A stretch of 64,000 nt of DNA from Gilliamella sp. ESL0405 (GTDB lineage: Bacteria > Pseudomonadota > Gammaproteobacteria > Enterobacterales > Orbaceae). Below the pieces are notes generated by a model. The model did no database searches. It worked only from the letters and a program-made list of their open reading frames with translations, and was not told where the DNA came from. Position numbers and translations under genes: made by a program. Positions within the stretch are counted from its first letter, which is position 1, and each line of letters begins with the position of its first letter. Positions 9,372 through 20,049 of this stretch are shown here, in pieces. The DNA lies in the NCBI RefSeq assembly GCF_019469205.1, contig NZ_CP048265.1, positions 1,426,001 to 1,490,000 on the forward strand, written 5' to 3'.

Positions 9372-9470
9372 ATATGAGGATTAGGAAGTATAGGTTTTTT
9401 GGGTATAAATAAATAGCAAAATTTGAAATTAATTTATATCTTCGATAAATTTAAAAAATACGCTGAACAT

Positions 9471-9498
9471 AAAAAAGCCCTCTGTTTAACATGAGGGC
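9471..9498 (-). terminator. rho-independent terminator of the 9534-9962 gene
   Basis: Read on the reverse strand: GCCCTC, a 10-nt loop, GAGGGC, then TTTTTT. It lies 36 bp past the stop of the small secreted-protein gene. Confidence 0.8.
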
Positions 9499-9533
9499 GA
9501 TATCTATTTTTTGGATTTTTAATCTGCTCCAAT

Positions 9534-9962
9534 CTATTTATTGTCACAAATTTCATCAATTGATAACGTGGAAGGTATATTGCGATTATCGGTAAATTTG
9601 AAGCGAAATAAAAAACGAATATCATATAATCTTAATGCGTCAATCACATCTGGCTTATCACAAAATTGGTCACTAAGACCTTGTCGAATATTTTCTGAAA
9701 AATCGCTAATAGACATACTTTGACTATCTGTTGGCATATTATATTCAAAAATAACATAATTGAGATAAGAAAAAATATTAGCCACTTCATAGCCGCCTTC
9801 GACTTTAACCGGGAATTTTTCCTTAGGACCTAATAGTGAATTTTTAGCACTATCAGCTAACCCTTTTGTAATATTAGCAACAGGTGGCAATTGAGCACTA
9901 TAAGCATAAGAAATGGTAAAAATCCAAGAAAACAATAATGCTAATCTCAAAAATCTTTTCAT
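9534..9962 (-). CDS. small secreted protein of unknown function
   Basis: 142 residues with a signal peptide (MKRFLRLALLFSWIFTISYAYS, cleavage near residue 22). The mature part has no recognisable domain. Two cysteines (QFCDKPD and DEICDNK) are placed to form one disulfide, consistent with a periplasmic or exported protein. Two hydrophobic beta-like stretches (ANIFSYLNYVIFEY and IRFLFRFKF) dominate. The ribosome site AAAGGAAT precedes the ATG at 9962, and a strong terminator follows, so it is its own transcription unit. Its position next to the Fur-regulated receptor is suggestive only. I do not recognise the family. Confidence 0.7.
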   Translation of the reverse strand: MKRFLRLALLFSWIFTISYAYSAQLPPVANITKGLADSAKNSLLGPKEKFPVKVEGGYEVANIFSYLNYVIFEYNMPTDSQSMSISDFSENIRQGLSDQFCDKPDVIDALRLYDIRFLFRFKFTDNRNIPSTLSIDEICDNK

Positions 9963-10363
9963 GGTATTATTCCTTTTGTTAATGAATTAAAAAAGTATAG
10001 AACCTAAAAAACGAATAGACAGCAGTGCATTACTTTTTACGTTAGACCGTAAACCGATATATTTCTCAATTAATTTATTTTTTATTTGGGATATATTTTA
10101 ACTTTTTTCAAATCAAATAGGCACTAAAAATCATCATTTCTAAGTAACAATCCCTATTTACCCTTTTTGTTTATCATCATAATAAAAGTTTAGCTATACA
10201 GCAGAAAATTTTAAGTAATAAAGCTTATCTAAGTTATTTGGCGTTTAGATTTTAAGCAATATATTTTTTTATAATCTACAGCATATAACAAAATTTATTA
10301 ATAAGGAAAAAAACTTACTAAACAGTAATTATTTTGGATTTCTTTTTTTTTACACTCTTTTTA

Positions 10364-10391
10364 TTGAATCAGACAACAAATACTGTATATT
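10364..10391 (+). promoter_or_regulatory. umuDC promoter
   Basis: TTGAAT (10364-10369) and TATATT (10386-10391) with a 16-bp spacer. The -10 is embedded in the LexA box, so LexA would block polymerase. Confidence 0.55.
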
Positions 10392-10398
10392 TATACAT
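10383..10398. promoter_or_regulatory. LexA box (SOS box)
   Basis: CTGTATATTTATACAT matches the CTG-N10-CAG palindrome except for the last base, with the typical AT-rich centre. It lies 59 bp before the umuD start codon. Confidence 0.85.
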
Positions 10399-10456
10399 GA
10401 TATCAGCAGATATAAAAATATTTGATGAATTTCGTGTTGTTTTTAGGAGAATTTTC

Positions 10457-10900
10457 TTGAATAAATATTGTGTAGTATTAGGGATTGTAGATAATTCAAT
10501 CAAAAACTATTTACCTTTAGTTGATACACCGGTTAGAGCAGGATTTCCTTCACCGGCCGATGACTATTTGGAAACCAAGCTTGATTTGACGCAGCATTTA
10601 GTTAAACATCCTAGTGCGACTTATTATATTAAAGCTGTAGGTGACTCAATGATTGATTATGGTATTTACAGTGGAGATCTATTAGTTGTCGACAGATCTT
10701 TAGAACCCAAAATAGACGATATAGTTGTTGCTGCTGTTGACGGTGAATTAACCTGTAAATGCTTAAGTATAATTGAAGAACAATACTACTTATTATCCGG
10801 CAATAAACTGTATCCTCCTATCTCACTAACCGGTAAAGATGTCCACATTTGGGGAGTGGTAATACATACCATTCATTCGTTACGAAAACGAGGCCATTGA
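10457..10900 (+). CDS. umuD: UmuD, Pol V accessory subunit (S24 self-cleaving protein)
   Basis: 147 residues from the TTG at 10457, chosen because TAGGAG sits seven bases before it and because the LexA box lies upstream of it. An ATG at 10397 overlaps the operator. Landmarks are the Ala28-Gly29 cleavage site in VRAGFPSPADDY, the catalytic Ser64 in VGDSMID and Lys101 in LTCKCLS, matching the Ser-Lys dyad of the LexA/UmuD family. RecA-stimulated self-cleavage gives UmuD', which joins UmuC as translesion DNA polymerase V. The umuD stop codon TGA overlaps the umuC ATG by one base, so the two are translationally coupled. Length is close to the 139 residues of E. coli UmuD. Confidence 0.93.
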   Translation: MNKYCVVLGIVDNSIKNYLPLVDTPVRAGFPSPADDYLETKLDLTQHLVKHPSATYYIKAVGDSMIDYGIYSGDLLVVDRSLEPKIDDIVVAAVDGELTCKCLSIIEEQYYLLSGNKLYPPISLTGKDVHIWGVVIHTIHSLRKRGH

Positions 10901-12165
10901 TGATAGGATTAATTGACTGTAATAATTTTTATGCTTCGTGTGAACGTGTTTTTAACCCAAAATTAGAAGGAAAACCCATTGGTATCTTATCCAATAATGA
11001 TGGATGTGTTATCGCTCGTTCTAATGAGCTCAAACCTTTAGTGCCAATGGGAATGCCAGCTTACAAAATTGAACCCAAAATTAGAAGAAAAATTAAATTA
11101 TTGAGTTCTAATTATGAACTTTATGGTGATATGAGTGAGCGTGTATTTGATACAGTTCGTCATTATACTGCTGATATTGAACCCTACTCTATTGATGAAG
11201 CGTTTATTCAATTAACCGGATTTACAAATGTCACAACACATTGCAAAAACTTAAGAGCAGTTGTAAAGCGTGATACAGGCATTCCAGTGAGTATCGGTAT
11301 TGGTCATACCCATACTTTAGCAAAGTTAGCAAATCATATTGCTAAAAAACAACCCATTCATCAAGGCGTTTATTGTCTTCCTGATGATCCCAACTTACTG
11401 GATAATATATTAAAAACATTTCCTATTGATGAAATTTGGGGAGTTGGTAGGCGTATTGCTCAAAAATTGCAAAACCTAGGTATTACTACTGCGTTAGATC
11501 TTCGTCGTGCTAACTTAAAACAAATTAAGCAACAATTTTCAGTCGTACTTGAACGCACAATACTTGAACTAAATGGAATAAGCTGTATAGAATTGGATGA
11601 TCTTTCTACCCCGAAAAAAAACATTATGACATCTCGTAGTTTTGGTCAATTAACTGGCGAATTATTTGATTTACAGGAAGCTATTCGTATTCATGCAAGC
11701 CGAGGGGCAGAAAAACTAAGGCAACAAAAATCAATCGCAAATGCTGTACTTGTTTTTTTAAAAACAAACCACTTTCGTCAGGATTTAGCTCAATATAATC
11801 CATCGATAGTTGTACCGCTTAGTTCGCCAACTGACGATTCAAGATTAATTATTCGTGCAGCACAAAAAGGGTTACAAACAATTTATAAAAAGGGATTTAT
11901 GTTTATGAAATCTGGCGTGATGTTACTTGATCTAAAGGCGAAAGATAACTATTGTCAGTCTGATTTATTTATTACTGAACAATCAATAACTTTACAACAT
12001 AAGAATGATCAGTTAATGAAAACAATTGATCTGATAAATCAAAAAATGGGGAAAAATACCATTTCATTAGGTGGAACCAGAAAAGCAGCACCATGGCAAA
12101 TTAAACGAGAGCTATTAAGTAAACGTTATACTACTCGTTGGAACGAATTACCATTAGTGAGATAA
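10900..12165 (+). CDS. umuC: UmuC, catalytic subunit of DNA polymerase V
   Basis: 421 residues from the ATG at 10900 (E. coli UmuC has 422). The Y-family palm is clear: Asp6 in GLIDCNNFYASCERVF, and Asp99-Glu100 in YSIDEAF, the metal-binding carboxylates. It continues through the thumb helix-hairpin-helix (DEIWGVGRRIAQKLQNLGI), the little finger domain (TSRSFGQL) and the UmuC-specific C-terminal tail (DLFITEQS and APWQIKRELLS). It performs error-prone bypass of DNA lesions with UmuD'2. It is co-transcribed with umuD under LexA. A longer frame from 10849 reads through umuD in another frame and is not the start. Confidence 0.96.
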   Translation: MIGLIDCNNFYASCERVFNPKLEGKPIGILSNNDGCVIARSNELKPLVPMGMPAYKIEPKIRRKIKLLSSNYELYGDMSERVFDTVRHYTADIEPYSIDEAFIQLTGFTNVTTHCKNLRAVVKRDTGIPVSIGIGHTHTLAKLANHIAKKQPIHQGVYCLPDDPNLLDNILKTFPIDEIWGVGRRIAQKLQNLGITTALDLRRANLKQIKQQFSVVLERTILELNGISCIELDDLSTPKKNIMTSRSFGQLTGELFDLQEAIRIHASRGAEKLRQQKSIANAVLVFLKTNHFRQDLAQYNPSIVVPLSSPTDDSRLIIRAAQKGLQTIYKKGFMFMKSGVMLLDLKAKDNYCQSDLFITEQSITLQHKNDQLMKTIDLINQKMGKNTISLGGTRKAAPWQIKRELLSKRYTTRWNELPLVR

Positions 12166-12350
12166 TATTTTCCTAAACAATCTTAACATATTCTACAAAT
12201 AACTCGATTATGGCAATGCGCCAAATAATTTTGGCTGATGTTTCTAGTTCACTATAGGCATTTTCAAATCATAAAGGTAAATCAGCATTTCATAATGGCG
12301 CAATAATAACAACAATACCGGATTGTTGGTTTACATTTATATCAACGCTT

Positions 12351-13481
12351 TTAGGATCCCATATTAACAATAGAGTTACGAAAACGTTTTAAAGCAAATA
12401 AAAAGAAAACTGTCCCAATTGCCAATAACCATGCAAAAGAAGTCCAAACGACATTTAGACCAGCTCCTCGATACAATATTGCCTGCCCTAATTCGACAAA
12501 ATGAGTGGTAGGGGCAAACATCATAATATTTTGAACGATTTCAGGCATACTTTCTCTTGGTGTACTACCGCCAGATAACATTTGCAGTGGCAGCAATATC
12601 AAAATAAGTAACATCGCAAATTGAGCTGTTGATTTAGCAACCGTTGCCATAAATATTCCAAGTGACGTTGTCACAAATAAATGCAGTGCCGCCCCGACAA
12701 GAAACAACGTAATCGAGCCAGCAATTGGTACATTTAGCCAACTGTGCACAACTAACAGCAAAGCTACCCATGTTGATATCAAGACGACTAACCCCATTGA
12801 CCAAACTTTAGAGATCATGATTTCAAATGGCGTCACCGGCATGGAAAGAAGATGATCAATTGTGCCATGCTCTCGCTCTCGCATTAAAGCCGCACCGGTA
12901 AGAATAATCGATAACGTTGTGACAATATTGATAATTTCCATAACAGAACCGAACCAAGATCGGCTTAAATTGGGGTTAAAAGCTGTATGAACTTGAATAT
13001 TAACAGGTAAATTAGTTGCTTGACTATAACGATTAACGTATTGTGTAACTTCACCAGTAATAATTTGAGTAATATAACCATTTCCAACAAAAGCCTGCCC
13101 CATTCTCGTTGCATCAATATTGAGTTGAATTTCAGGGCTTTGATTATTTAGAACATCACGTTGGAAATTAGGTGGAATATTTAACGCAAAAGTGTAACTA
13201 TCAGTATCCATTCCACGATCCACTTCATCCATGGAATATAACTTAACAGGTTTGTTAAACATCGGTGGATAAAAAGCGGCAGTAATTTGTCTTGATAATG
13301 GCGAATCATCTTCATCGACAACAGCTATTGAGGCGTGATGTAATGAATCTGATGTTGCGGTAGCAGCAATATAGATATCAAAGGTAAAACAATAAGCAAT
13401 GAGCAACAGCATGATAGGATCACGTAGTAGTCCCCAAAGCTCTTTAATACCTAAACGATAAATATTAATTAAACTTTGCAT
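12351..13481 (-). CDS. yhhJ: ABC-2 type permease YhhJ
   Basis: 376 residues, collinear with E. coli YhhJ. One N-terminal membrane helix (about 20-40) is followed by a large periplasmic domain (about 45-175), then five helices with the ABC-2 signature region MREREHGTIDHLLSMPVTPFEI. It is the last gene of the yhiI-rbbA-yhhJ operon, starting five bases after the rbbA stop. It should pair with the fused ATPase/permease to form an exporter linked to the YhiI adaptor, probably moving a toxic or surface-active compound across the envelope. The substrate is unknown. Classified from the whole-length match and gene order. Confidence 0.9.
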   Translation of the reverse strand: MQSLINIYRLGIKELWGLLRDPIMLLLIAYCFTFDIYIAATATSDSLHHASIAVVDEDDSPLSRQITAAFYPPMFNKPVKLYSMDEVDRGMDTDSYTFALNIPPNFQRDVLNNQSPEIQLNIDATRMGQAFVGNGYITQIITGEVTQYVNRYSQATNLPVNIQVHTAFNPNLSRSWFGSVMEIINIVTTLSIILTGAALMREREHGTIDHLLSMPVTPFEIMISKVWSMGLVVLISTWVALLLVVHSWLNVPIAGSITLFLVGAALHLFVTTSLGIFMATVAKSTAQFAMLLILILLPLQMLSGGSTPRESMPEIVQNIMMFAPTTHFVELGQAILYRGAGLNVVWTSFAWLLAIGTVFFLFALKRFRNSIVNMGS

Positions 13482-13486
13482 AATAT

Positions 13487-16285
13487 CTATCCATCCTGTT
13501 TTTTAAGAAGCAAAATACTGGCACCAAGCACAATTGGAATTGTGATGATTAAAGCCAAAATAGAATGGTGCAAATCAATAAGCCCTAGTGCTTTGTTAAA
13601 TACGCCTCTGGCAATAATTAACATATGCGTGGTTGGATAAACTTCACCAATATAACGACCACTTCCTTCTAAAGAAGCAACCGGGTTAAGTAATCCTGAA
13701 AATTGAATTGCTGGTAACATTGTGCCTACACAGGTCAAAAAGATAACGGCGATTTGGCTACGAGTGACGGTTGAAGCAAGTAAGCCTAGTCCTGTTGAAA
13801 TGATACAATATGCAAAAGCCGCAAGGCATAAAGTAAAGAGACTTCCTTTTATCGGCACACCAAAAATAGTGATAGCCATAAAAAGTAGTAACAGAAAACT
13901 CAACATCGAAATGATAATGTATGGTACCTGTTTACCTAATAAAAACTCTGCTCTTGTCACTGGCGTCACGTAGAGATTAATAATAGATCCCATCTCTTTT
14001 TCACGAACAACAGATAATGCTGCAAGCATTGAAGGGATCATAAGAAGTAATATAGGAATAACGGCTGGCACCATTGATTGCAAACTTTTGATATCAGGAT
14101 TATAACGATATCGAGTTTCAATATTGGCCAAACTAGTTGAATCACTTCCGGTGGTTTCTTTCACTTTTTGGCTTAACCACGCAAGATGCATGCCTTGAAC
14201 ATAACCTTTAATCGTTTCAGCTCGTAGTGGCATAGCGCCGTCAATCCATACAGCAATATCAACCGGATCACCACGTTGTATATCTCGTCCAAAATTAGGG
14301 GGAATTTCGATCGCCAGCGCAATATCATTACTACGTAATCGTGCATCCATGTCGTCATAATTAGTCAGCGGCGGCCTTTCAATAAAATATCGCTTAGAAC
14401 CCGATAAGTTAAGCGTGTAATTTTGGCTAACCACTGTTTGATCACGATCAAGAACAGCAAAACGTAGATCTTCAACATCCATTGTAATACCGTACCCCAT
14501 GACTAACATTAAGATAGCCGAACCTAACAAAGCCAATAGAGCTCGCAAGGGATCGCGCGATAATTCAAGCGTTTCTCGCCATAAACACCCAATCATCCGT
14601 GTTAAACTAAAGCCACTAAAATGCGGGTTTTGCGTTTTTTGTGTTTGATTTTCTGGCGAAGATTTCTCGGCTGTGGTTGAATTTTCTTCAGTATGATTAT
14701 CGTCCGCGCCTGCATCGATTAAGTAGTTTATAAAAGCTTCTTCTAGCGTTTTTGCCCCTTTAGCAGCAATAATATTATCTGGCGTATCACTGGCTAGCAC
14801 TTTACCGGCATGCATTAATGAGATGCGATCACATCTTGCTGCTTCATTCATAAAGTGTGTGGTTATAAAAACGGTAACTTTATCTTTGCGAGAAAGTTCA
14901 ATGATCAAACGCCAAAAGTCATCACGTGCTATAGGGTCAACACCGGAAGTGGGCTCGTCAAGAATAAGAATTTCTGGATTATGCACTACCGCAACGGCTA
15001 AAGATAATCGCTGCTTGACACCTAAAGGCAAACTATCGGGTAGATATTGCGCTTCTTGCACTAAACCAAAACGTTTAAGTAGTTCTTGTACGCGTGCAGG
15101 AATTTTACTTTCATTGATACCGTACAAGCGAGCATGTAAAACAAGGTTTTGCTCGACAGTTAATTCGCTGTATAAAGAAAAAGCTTGCGACATATAGCCA
15201 AGATGTCGTCTGACATTAATATCACTGGCATCTACAGGTTTACCAAATAACCATGCTTCACCCGATGAAATGGGCAATAACCCGGTCAGCATTTTCATTG
15301 TCGTTGATTTTCCACAACCATTTGAGCCTAAAAAACCAAATATCTCACCTTGCTTAATAGAAAAATTAACGTGATCTACAGCTATAAAATCGCCAAATTG
15401 TTTAGTCAATCCTTTAGCTTCAATAGCTATTTGCAAATCTTTATTTAGATCTAATGGTGGAATTTCAACCGCTTGATAACCTTGTCTGGCACTTTCAGGC
15501 ATTAGCTGAATAAACGCATCATCTAAATTATCTTTACCGGTTTTAGCTAATAATGATTTAGGCGTGCCGGTTTCTAAGATTTTTCCCCCATACATAGCAA
15601 CCAGCCAATCAAAGTTTTGTGCTTCATCCATATAAGCCGTTGCAACAATGACACTCATCTGCGGTCTTTGTTTGCGAATTTTATTGATTAATTGCCAAAA
15701 TTGCGCTCTTGAAAGTGGATCAACACCGGTGGTTGGCTCGTCTAAAATTAACAAATCCGGATCGTGAATTAAAGCAGAGCATAAACTGACTTTTTGCTTC
15801 ATACCACCAGATAAACGGCCAGCAGGTCTCGATAAAAAAGGATATAATCCGGTACTTCGTGTTAACTCATCAATACGACGGCGTCGCTCTGCTGCATCAT
15901 TGCCAAACAGGCGGGCAAAAAATTGAAGATTTTCTTCAACAGATAAGGTGGGGTAAAGATTTTTTCCAAGCCCTTGTGGCATGTAGGCGATACGAGTACA
16001 AACCGATTTACGATGGTTTTTGTCACGCATATCACCTTCTAAAACATAGACTAATCCTTCTTGAATAACGTGAGCACCTGCAATGAGTGAAAGTAAGCTA
16101 GATTTACCAACACCATCAGGACCAATTAATCCAACCATGCATCGAGGTGGAATAGCTAAATTAATATTGGATAACGCACAGTTTTTCTTATAATGCAAAC
16201 TAACATCGCTGATTTTGACGACAGCATCATCATCGGAGCTAGTTTCTGTGGAGTTCACTAAATCCTGTTTGTCTGATTCTGACAT
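13487..16285 (-). CDS. rbbA: RbbA, fused double-ATPase/ABC-2 permease
   Basis: 932 residues containing two nucleotide-binding domains and a permease. NBD1 has Walker [10 protein letters not shown] and signature [11 protein letters not shown]2 has GSNGCGKST and the degenerate signature [10 protein letters not shown] that E. coli RbbA also has. After a Ser/Thr/Glu-rich linker (about 530-555) comes an ABC-2 permease half (about 565-930) with [23 protein letters not shown]. coli RbbA (YhiH) was described as a ribosome-associated ATPase, while domain architecture and operon context favour an exporter. It starts with GGAGATAGCTT before the ATG and lies between the HlyD-type adaptor and YhhJ with very short gaps. 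Confidence 0.93.
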   Translation of the reverse strand: MSESDKQDLVNSTETSSDDDAVVKISDVSLHYKKNCALSNINLAIPPRCMVGLIGPDGVGKSSLLSLIAGAHVIQEGLVYVLEGDMRDKNHRKSVCTRIAYMPQGLGKNLYPTLSVEENLQFFARLFGNDAAERRRRIDELTRSTGLYPFLSRPAGRLSGGMKQKVSLCSALIHDPDLLILDEPTTGVDPLSRAQFWQLINKIRKQRPQMSVIVATAYMDEAQNFDWLVAMYGGKILETGTPKSLLAKTGKDNLDDAFIQLMPESARQGYQAVEIPPLDLNKDLQIAIEAKGLTKQFGDFIAVDHVNFSIKQGEIFGFLGSNGCGKSTTMKMLTGLLPISSGEAWLFGKPVDASDINVRRHLGYMSQAFSLYSELTVEQNLVLHARLYGINESKIPARVQELLKRFGLVQEAQYLPDSLPLGVKQRLSLAVAVVHNPEILILDEPTSGVDPIARDDFWRLIIELSRKDKVTVFITTHFMNEAARCDRISLMHAGKVLASDTPDNIIAAKGAKTLEEAFINYLIDAGADDNHTEENSTTAEKSSPENQTQKTQNPHFSGFSLTRMIGCLWRETLELSRDPLRALLALLGSAILMLVMGYGITMDVEDLRFAVLDRDQTVVSQNYTLNLSGSKRYFIERPPLTNYDDMDARLRSNDIALAIEIPPNFGRDIQRGDPVDIAVWIDGAMPLRAETIKGYVQGMHLAWLSQKVKETTGSDSTSLANIETRYRYNPDIKSLQSMVPAVIPILLLMIPSMLAALSVVREKEMGSIINLYVTPVTRAEFLLGKQVPYIIISMLSFLLLLFMAITIFGVPIKGSLFTLCLAAFAYCIISTGLGLLASTVTRSQIAVIFLTCVGTMLPAIQFSGLLNPVASLEGSGRYIGEVYPTTHMLIIARGVFNKALGLIDLHHSILALIITIPIVLGASILLLKKQDG

Positions 16286-16298
16286 AAGCTATCTCCAA

Positions 16299-17372
16299 TT
16301 ATTTTGTTGGACATTTAGCAATATCAGATAAGCCGGCTGGCCATTCAGTTTTAGGATCAAGTCGAACCCAAGCAACGCCAGGTAATCCTGTTTTAACATG
16401 AGTGATATAACATCTCAATAATTCCGGACTTAATTGGGCTTTTACTCTAAACATCAATTTTTGACGCTCATCTTTGGTTTCCACTGTTTTCGGAGTAAAT
16501 TGAGCGACGCTAGAAACAAAAGAGATTTTGGCTGAGATTGGTTTTTCAGGTAGCGCATCAAGTACCAGTCTTACCTCATCACCAATGGCTACTTTCCCGG
16601 CTATCGTTTCAGGTAAAAAGAAGGTTAAATAAACATCAGATAAATTGACTAAATTTAAGACTTTACCTCCAGAAGGTAAAACTTCCCCTAATTGAGCGAT
16701 ACGGTATTGGATACGTCCATCAACAGGCGCAGTTAAAGTACTATCATCAATGTCTGCTTGAATTTGTCTTATACTCGCTTGAGCAACTTGGATAGCAGAT
16801 TGAGCGCTTTGTAATTCAGCTTTAGCAACGTCAATTGCTGCATCGGCAGCAACTACTTTGGATTTTGCCGAATCTAGGGTAGCTTTGGCACTGTTTACTT
16901 TCGCCGTATCATCATCTAATTGCTGTATGGATAATGCCCCTTTTTGGGAAAGGGTTTTTGTTCGTTGAAGATGTTTTTCGGCGATATCTAAATCACTGGC
17001 ATATTGATTCACTACTGCTGATGCGACTGCTTTATCACTGATTTTAATGGCGACTTGAGCTTTCGCACTAGTTTCATTGCTGACTGCTTGCAAAAGCTGC
17101 GCTTGAGCCTCATTCAATTGTGCTTGCAAAGTATCAGTTTGCATCACAACAAGCGGTTGGCCTGCTTTAACAAAATCGCCTTCATCGACATTAATTTTTT
17201 CAATTCTTCCGGCTAATTTAGTTGAAATATTAATTTCAGTTGCTTCAATACGCCCATTTCCATTGGTAAAATCGGCGCCATAACCTTCAGGTTTAAATTG
17301 TTGCCATAAAATAAAACTAATAGCAATAATAACAAGTACAATAATAATCCATTTTTTGCTTATTTTTTTCAT
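16299..17372 (-). CDS. yhiI: YhiI, HlyD-family membrane-fusion adaptor
   Basis: 357 residues from the ATG at 17372 (AAGG upstream). A TTG two codons earlier is less likely. One N-terminal membrane anchor (residues 7-24, WIIIVLVIIAISFILW) precedes the split biotinyl-lipoyl domain (NISTKLAGRIEKINVDEGDFVKAG and its partner APVDGRIQYRIAQLGEVLPSGG). The long alpha-hairpin (about 70-210) is rich in Ala and Gln, and a beta-barrel domain follows. It is the periplasmic adaptor connecting the RbbA/YhhJ inner-membrane exporter to an outer-membrane channel such as TolC, which is not encoded nearby. First gene of the three-gene operon. Confidence 0.92.
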   Translation of the reverse strand: MKKISKKWIIIVLVIIAISFILWQQFKPEGYGADFTNGNGRIEATEINISTKLAGRIEKINVDEGDFVKAGQPLVVMQTDTLQAQLNEAQAQLLQAVSNETSAKAQVAIKISDKAVASAVVNQYASDLDIAEKHLQRTKTLSQKGALSIQQLDDDTAKVNSAKATLDSAKSKVVAADAAIDVAKAELQSAQSAIQVAQASIRQIQADIDDSTLTAPVDGRIQYRIAQLGEVLPSGGKVLNLVNLSDVYLTFFLPETIAGKVAIGDEVRLVLDALPEKPISAKISFVSSVAQFTPKTVETKDERQKLMFRVKAQLSPELLRCYITHVKTGLPGVAWVRLDPKTEWPAGLSDIAKCPTK

Positions 17373-17639
17373 AACCAATACCTTGTTTTAAACTGATTAA
17401 TTTTTAATATCAAGCTTAACGAAAGAATTAATCGTTATATGCTATTTGTCCATAATTTGTTAAATAATAGCAAATGTTTATTATAAATTAAATCAAGACA
17501 TGAAATAAGCGCAATAAAAGCTAATTTTAGCTAAGCGATTAAACTCTATCGGTTAGTTATAGGCAAATAATGAAGTAAATGCTATGCTTAGATAATTCTA
17601 AATGGATCTATTGTATATTTATATTTAAAGGTGAATTTC

Positions 17640-18797
17640 ATGGCTTTACCCTCTTTTTTAACGCTTTATAACGAATTAATCTCAACACCAACAATTAGCA
17701 ATGTTTCTAATGAAAAATTAGATTATTCCAATAAACCTTTAATCGACAAATTAGCAACATGGTTTGAAGAGTTAGGCTTTACAATTGAAATTCAGCCCGT
17801 TCCTAATACGCGCCAAAAATTCAATATGTTAGCAACCTACTCCAACAGCGATAATAAAACACAAGGTGGATTATTATTAAGTGGACATAGTGATACTGTT
17901 CCGTTTGATGACGGTCAATGGACTAAAGATCCTTTTAAATTAACTGAAGAAGACAATAAATTGTATGGTTTAGGTACAGCCGATATGAAAGGCTTTTTTG
18001 CTTTTATCTTAGATGCGCTGCGCGATATTGATCTAAAAAAATTAACTAAACCAATATATGTTCTTGCTACTGCCGATGAAGAAACATCCATGGCCGGTGC
18101 ATCATTTTTCGCCAGAAATACCCAACTTCAACCCGACTGTACCATAATCGGCGAACCGACTTCATTAATTCCGATACGAGCACATAAAGGATTTATCTCT
18201 AACTCGATAAAAGTGATTGGTAAATCGGGACATTCAAGTGATCCCGATAAAGGAATTAATGCTATTGAGGTAATGCATTTAGTCATTGAACGTTTATTAA
18301 TCCTTAAACAAAAATTCAAAGAGCAATATCATAATGACGGGTTTAGCGTGCCCTATCCAACGCTTAATTTGGGTGTTATTCATGGAGGAGATGCGGCTAA
18401 CCGTATATGTGGATGCTGTGAACTTATTATTGATATTCGTGTTTTACCAAATAATGATGTTGATTCGTTATATAACGCACTTTGTGAAGCGCTAAAACCA
18501 GTTATGGAACAATACCCAAATCGGGTTGCTATTGAGTACGAAGTTTCACCAATTCCCGGCTATGAATGTAAAAAAGATCATCCGGCTCTACAGCATATTG
18601 AAAAACTGGTTGGTCACAGTGCACAAACTGTCAATTACAGTACTGAAGCACCCTACCTAAATCAAATTTCGCCAACCATTGTGCTCGGTCCAGGGTCAAT
18701 TGAACAAGCACACCAACCAGATGAATTTATTTCAATGGACTTTTTGAAACCAACAAAAATGACACTTGAGAGATTGATTAAAGATTTTTGCCTTTAA
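17640..18797 (+). CDS. argE: acetylornithine deacetylase
   Basis: 385 residues from the ATG at 17640, with AAAGG upstream. The GTG nine bases earlier sits inside the ribosome site. M20 metallopeptidase landmarks are His83-x-Asp85 in [10 protein letters not shown], Asp115 in GTADMKGFF and Asp146-Glu147-Glu148 in ATADEETS, which bind two metal ions and the catalytic water. It hydrolyses N-acetylornithine to ornithine in the linear arginine pathway. Here it is alone, 33 kb from argCBGH, whereas enterics place it divergently next to argC. I could not find a convincing ARG box before it. Confidence 0.94.
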   Translation: MALPSFLTLYNELISTPTISNVSNEKLDYSNKPLIDKLATWFEELGFTIEIQPVPNTRQKFNMLATYSNSDNKTQGGLLLSGHSDTVPFDDGQWTKDPFKLTEEDNKLYGLGTADMKGFFAFILDALRDIDLKKLTKPIYVLATADEETSMAGASFFARNTQLQPDCTIIGEPTSLIPIRAHKGFISNSIKVIGKSGHSSDPDKGINAIEVMHLVIERLLILKQKFKEQYHNDGFSVPYPTLNLGVIHGGDAANRICGCCELIIDIRVLPNNDVDSLYNALCEALKPVMEQYPNRVAIEYEVSPIPGYECKKDHPALQHIEKLVGHSAQTVNYSTEAPYLNQISPTIVLGPGSIEQAHQPDEFISMDFLKPTKMTLERLIKDFCL

Positions 18798-18821
18798 TTA
18801 GCCGGATCTAAGTAAAAGAAA

Positions 18822-19739
18822 TTAAATATTGAATGAAGCAAAATCTATAGCTATTTCACTGTTATTAAATATGCTTTTTGCTTCGTTCACTAATTTTTCA
18901 TTTTTCTCCAAACTATATCTAGGGCTAATATGTGTCATAATCAGTCGTTTAGCATTGGCTTGCTTAGCAATCGTTGCTGCATGAATAGTGGTAGAATGCC
19001 CTCGCTCAAGTGCTTTTTCTTCAAGTGCATGTTCTTGCGTTGCCTCATGAACTAATAGATCTACTTCTTTTGCTAATTCAATCGAGGCATCACAAGGGAT
19101 AGTATCGCCTAAAATAGCAATCTTTTTCCCGCTCCTCACTTCATCCAGATAGTCAAAACCATTAATCACTCGACCGTCATTAAGCGTTACACTCTGCCCC
19201 GCTTTCAAAAGTGAATAAAGTGGGCCAATATCAATATTATCTGCTCTTAATTTATCGATGTTTAATCTGGCCGGCAAATCTTTTTCGATAATTCGATAAC
19301 CAAAACTTGGTACTCGATGCTGCAATAATTTTGCTTCGACAAAAAACTTATTATCATCGAAAACCAGACAATCATGCTCTAATTCAATAATATTAAGCGG
19401 ATAAGATAGCCATGAATAACTCAAGTCAATAACTGTTTGAATAAATTGCTTAATTCCTTTAGGTCCAACTAACGTTAAAGCAGATTGGTGTTGCATTAAA
19501 GAACGGCTGGTAAGTACACCGGGTAAACCAAACAGGTGATCGCCATGTAGATGAGTAAGAAAAATAACTTCAAGTTTTGAAAGGCTTAATTTAGCTTTTA
19601 ACATTTGCAATTGCGTTCCTTCACCGCAATCAAAAAGCCATAATTTTCCTCTCTCTTCCCGCAGATCTAACACAATACTACTGACATTACGTTCTTGTGT
19701 CGGCGACCCTGCACTGGTTCCCAAAAAAGTTAATTTCAT
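18822..19739 (-). CDS. rnz: ribonuclease Z/BN (ElaC)
   Basis: 305 residues. Metallo-beta-lactamase fold with the zinc motif THLHGDHL (His63, His65, Asp67, His68), the N-terminal FLGTSAGSPTQERNVSS of RNase Z proteins, and the late zinc ligands ILGDT and ERGHST. It processes tRNA 3' ends or acts as RNase BN in species whose tRNAs encode CCA. The tRNA seen in this window does encode CCA. Its ATG lies six bases after the yccJ stop with no own ribosome site, so the two genes are probably translationally coupled. Confidence 0.94.
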   Translation of the reverse strand: MKLTFLGTSAGSPTQERNVSSIVLDLREERGKLWLFDCGEGTQLQMLKAKLSLSKLEVIFLTHLHGDHLFGLPGVLTSRSLMQHQSALTLVGPKGIKQFIQTVIDLSYSWLSYPLNIIELEHDCLVFDDNKFFVEAKLLQHRVPSFGYRIIEKDLPARLNIDKLRADNIDIGPLYSLLKAGQSVTLNDGRVINGFDYLDEVRSGKKIAILGDTIPCDASIELAKEVDLLVHEATQEHALEEKALERGHSTTIHAATIAKQANAKRLIMTHISPRYSLEKNEKLVNEAKSIFNNSEIAIDFASFNI

Positions 19740-19745
19740 AATGTT

Positions 19746-19973
19746 TTAGATATTTTTGCGTTCAATAGTTTGTTCGCCCCAAAATAGTTTATCTGCTTTG
19801 GTTTTCGAAAATGCTAGCGGTAAAACCTCATCACTGCCTTCCGACCAAATCTGCTCAGCCAATTTTTCATCATAGTTTGCTAATTCAAAAATAGCTTCTG
19901 CAATTTCAATAGAAGTTTCGCGAATACTTGCCCAAGAACGAATATCATGTATTTCTTTTTTGGTAGAATTCAT
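19746..19973 (-). CDS. yccJ: YccJ family small protein
   Basis: 75 residues, the same length as E. coli YccJ. Shared blocks are [39 protein letters not shown] and the tail [13 protein letters not shown]. Acidic, soluble, no membrane segment. AAGGAG precedes the ATG by eight bases. Function is unknown. In E. coli the gene is next to wrbA, here it leads an operon with rnz, which is a different context. Confidence 0.9.
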   Translation of the reverse strand: MNSTKKEIHDIRSWASIRETSIEIAEAIFELANYDEKLAEQIWSEGSDEVLPLAFSKTKADKLFWGEQTIERKNI

Positions 19974-20049
19974 ATTAAGACTCCTTATTTGATTAGATTA
20001 AGTGTAAAATAACCCCAATTCATCCAAATTACAATAGGGCAATAGCTTT

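Larger units (their letters stand above)
9963..10456. other. AT-rich divergent intergenic region before umuD
   Basis: Left part serves the reverse-strand secreted-protein gene. Right part holds the umuDC promoter and LexA box. An in-frame extension of the umuD reading frame (from 10334) runs through the promoter, has no ribosome site and would add a hydrophobic, non-UmuD-like leader, so I treat it as non-coding. Confidence 0.7.

Noticed and set aside
10334-10456. N-terminal extension of UmuD
   Set aside because: Runs through the promoter and LexA box. A TTG with a good ribosome site explains UmuD better.
17380-17639. ARG box before argE
   Set aside because: Several TTAA-rich palindromic spots were inspected but none kept the TGAAT/ATTCA core.
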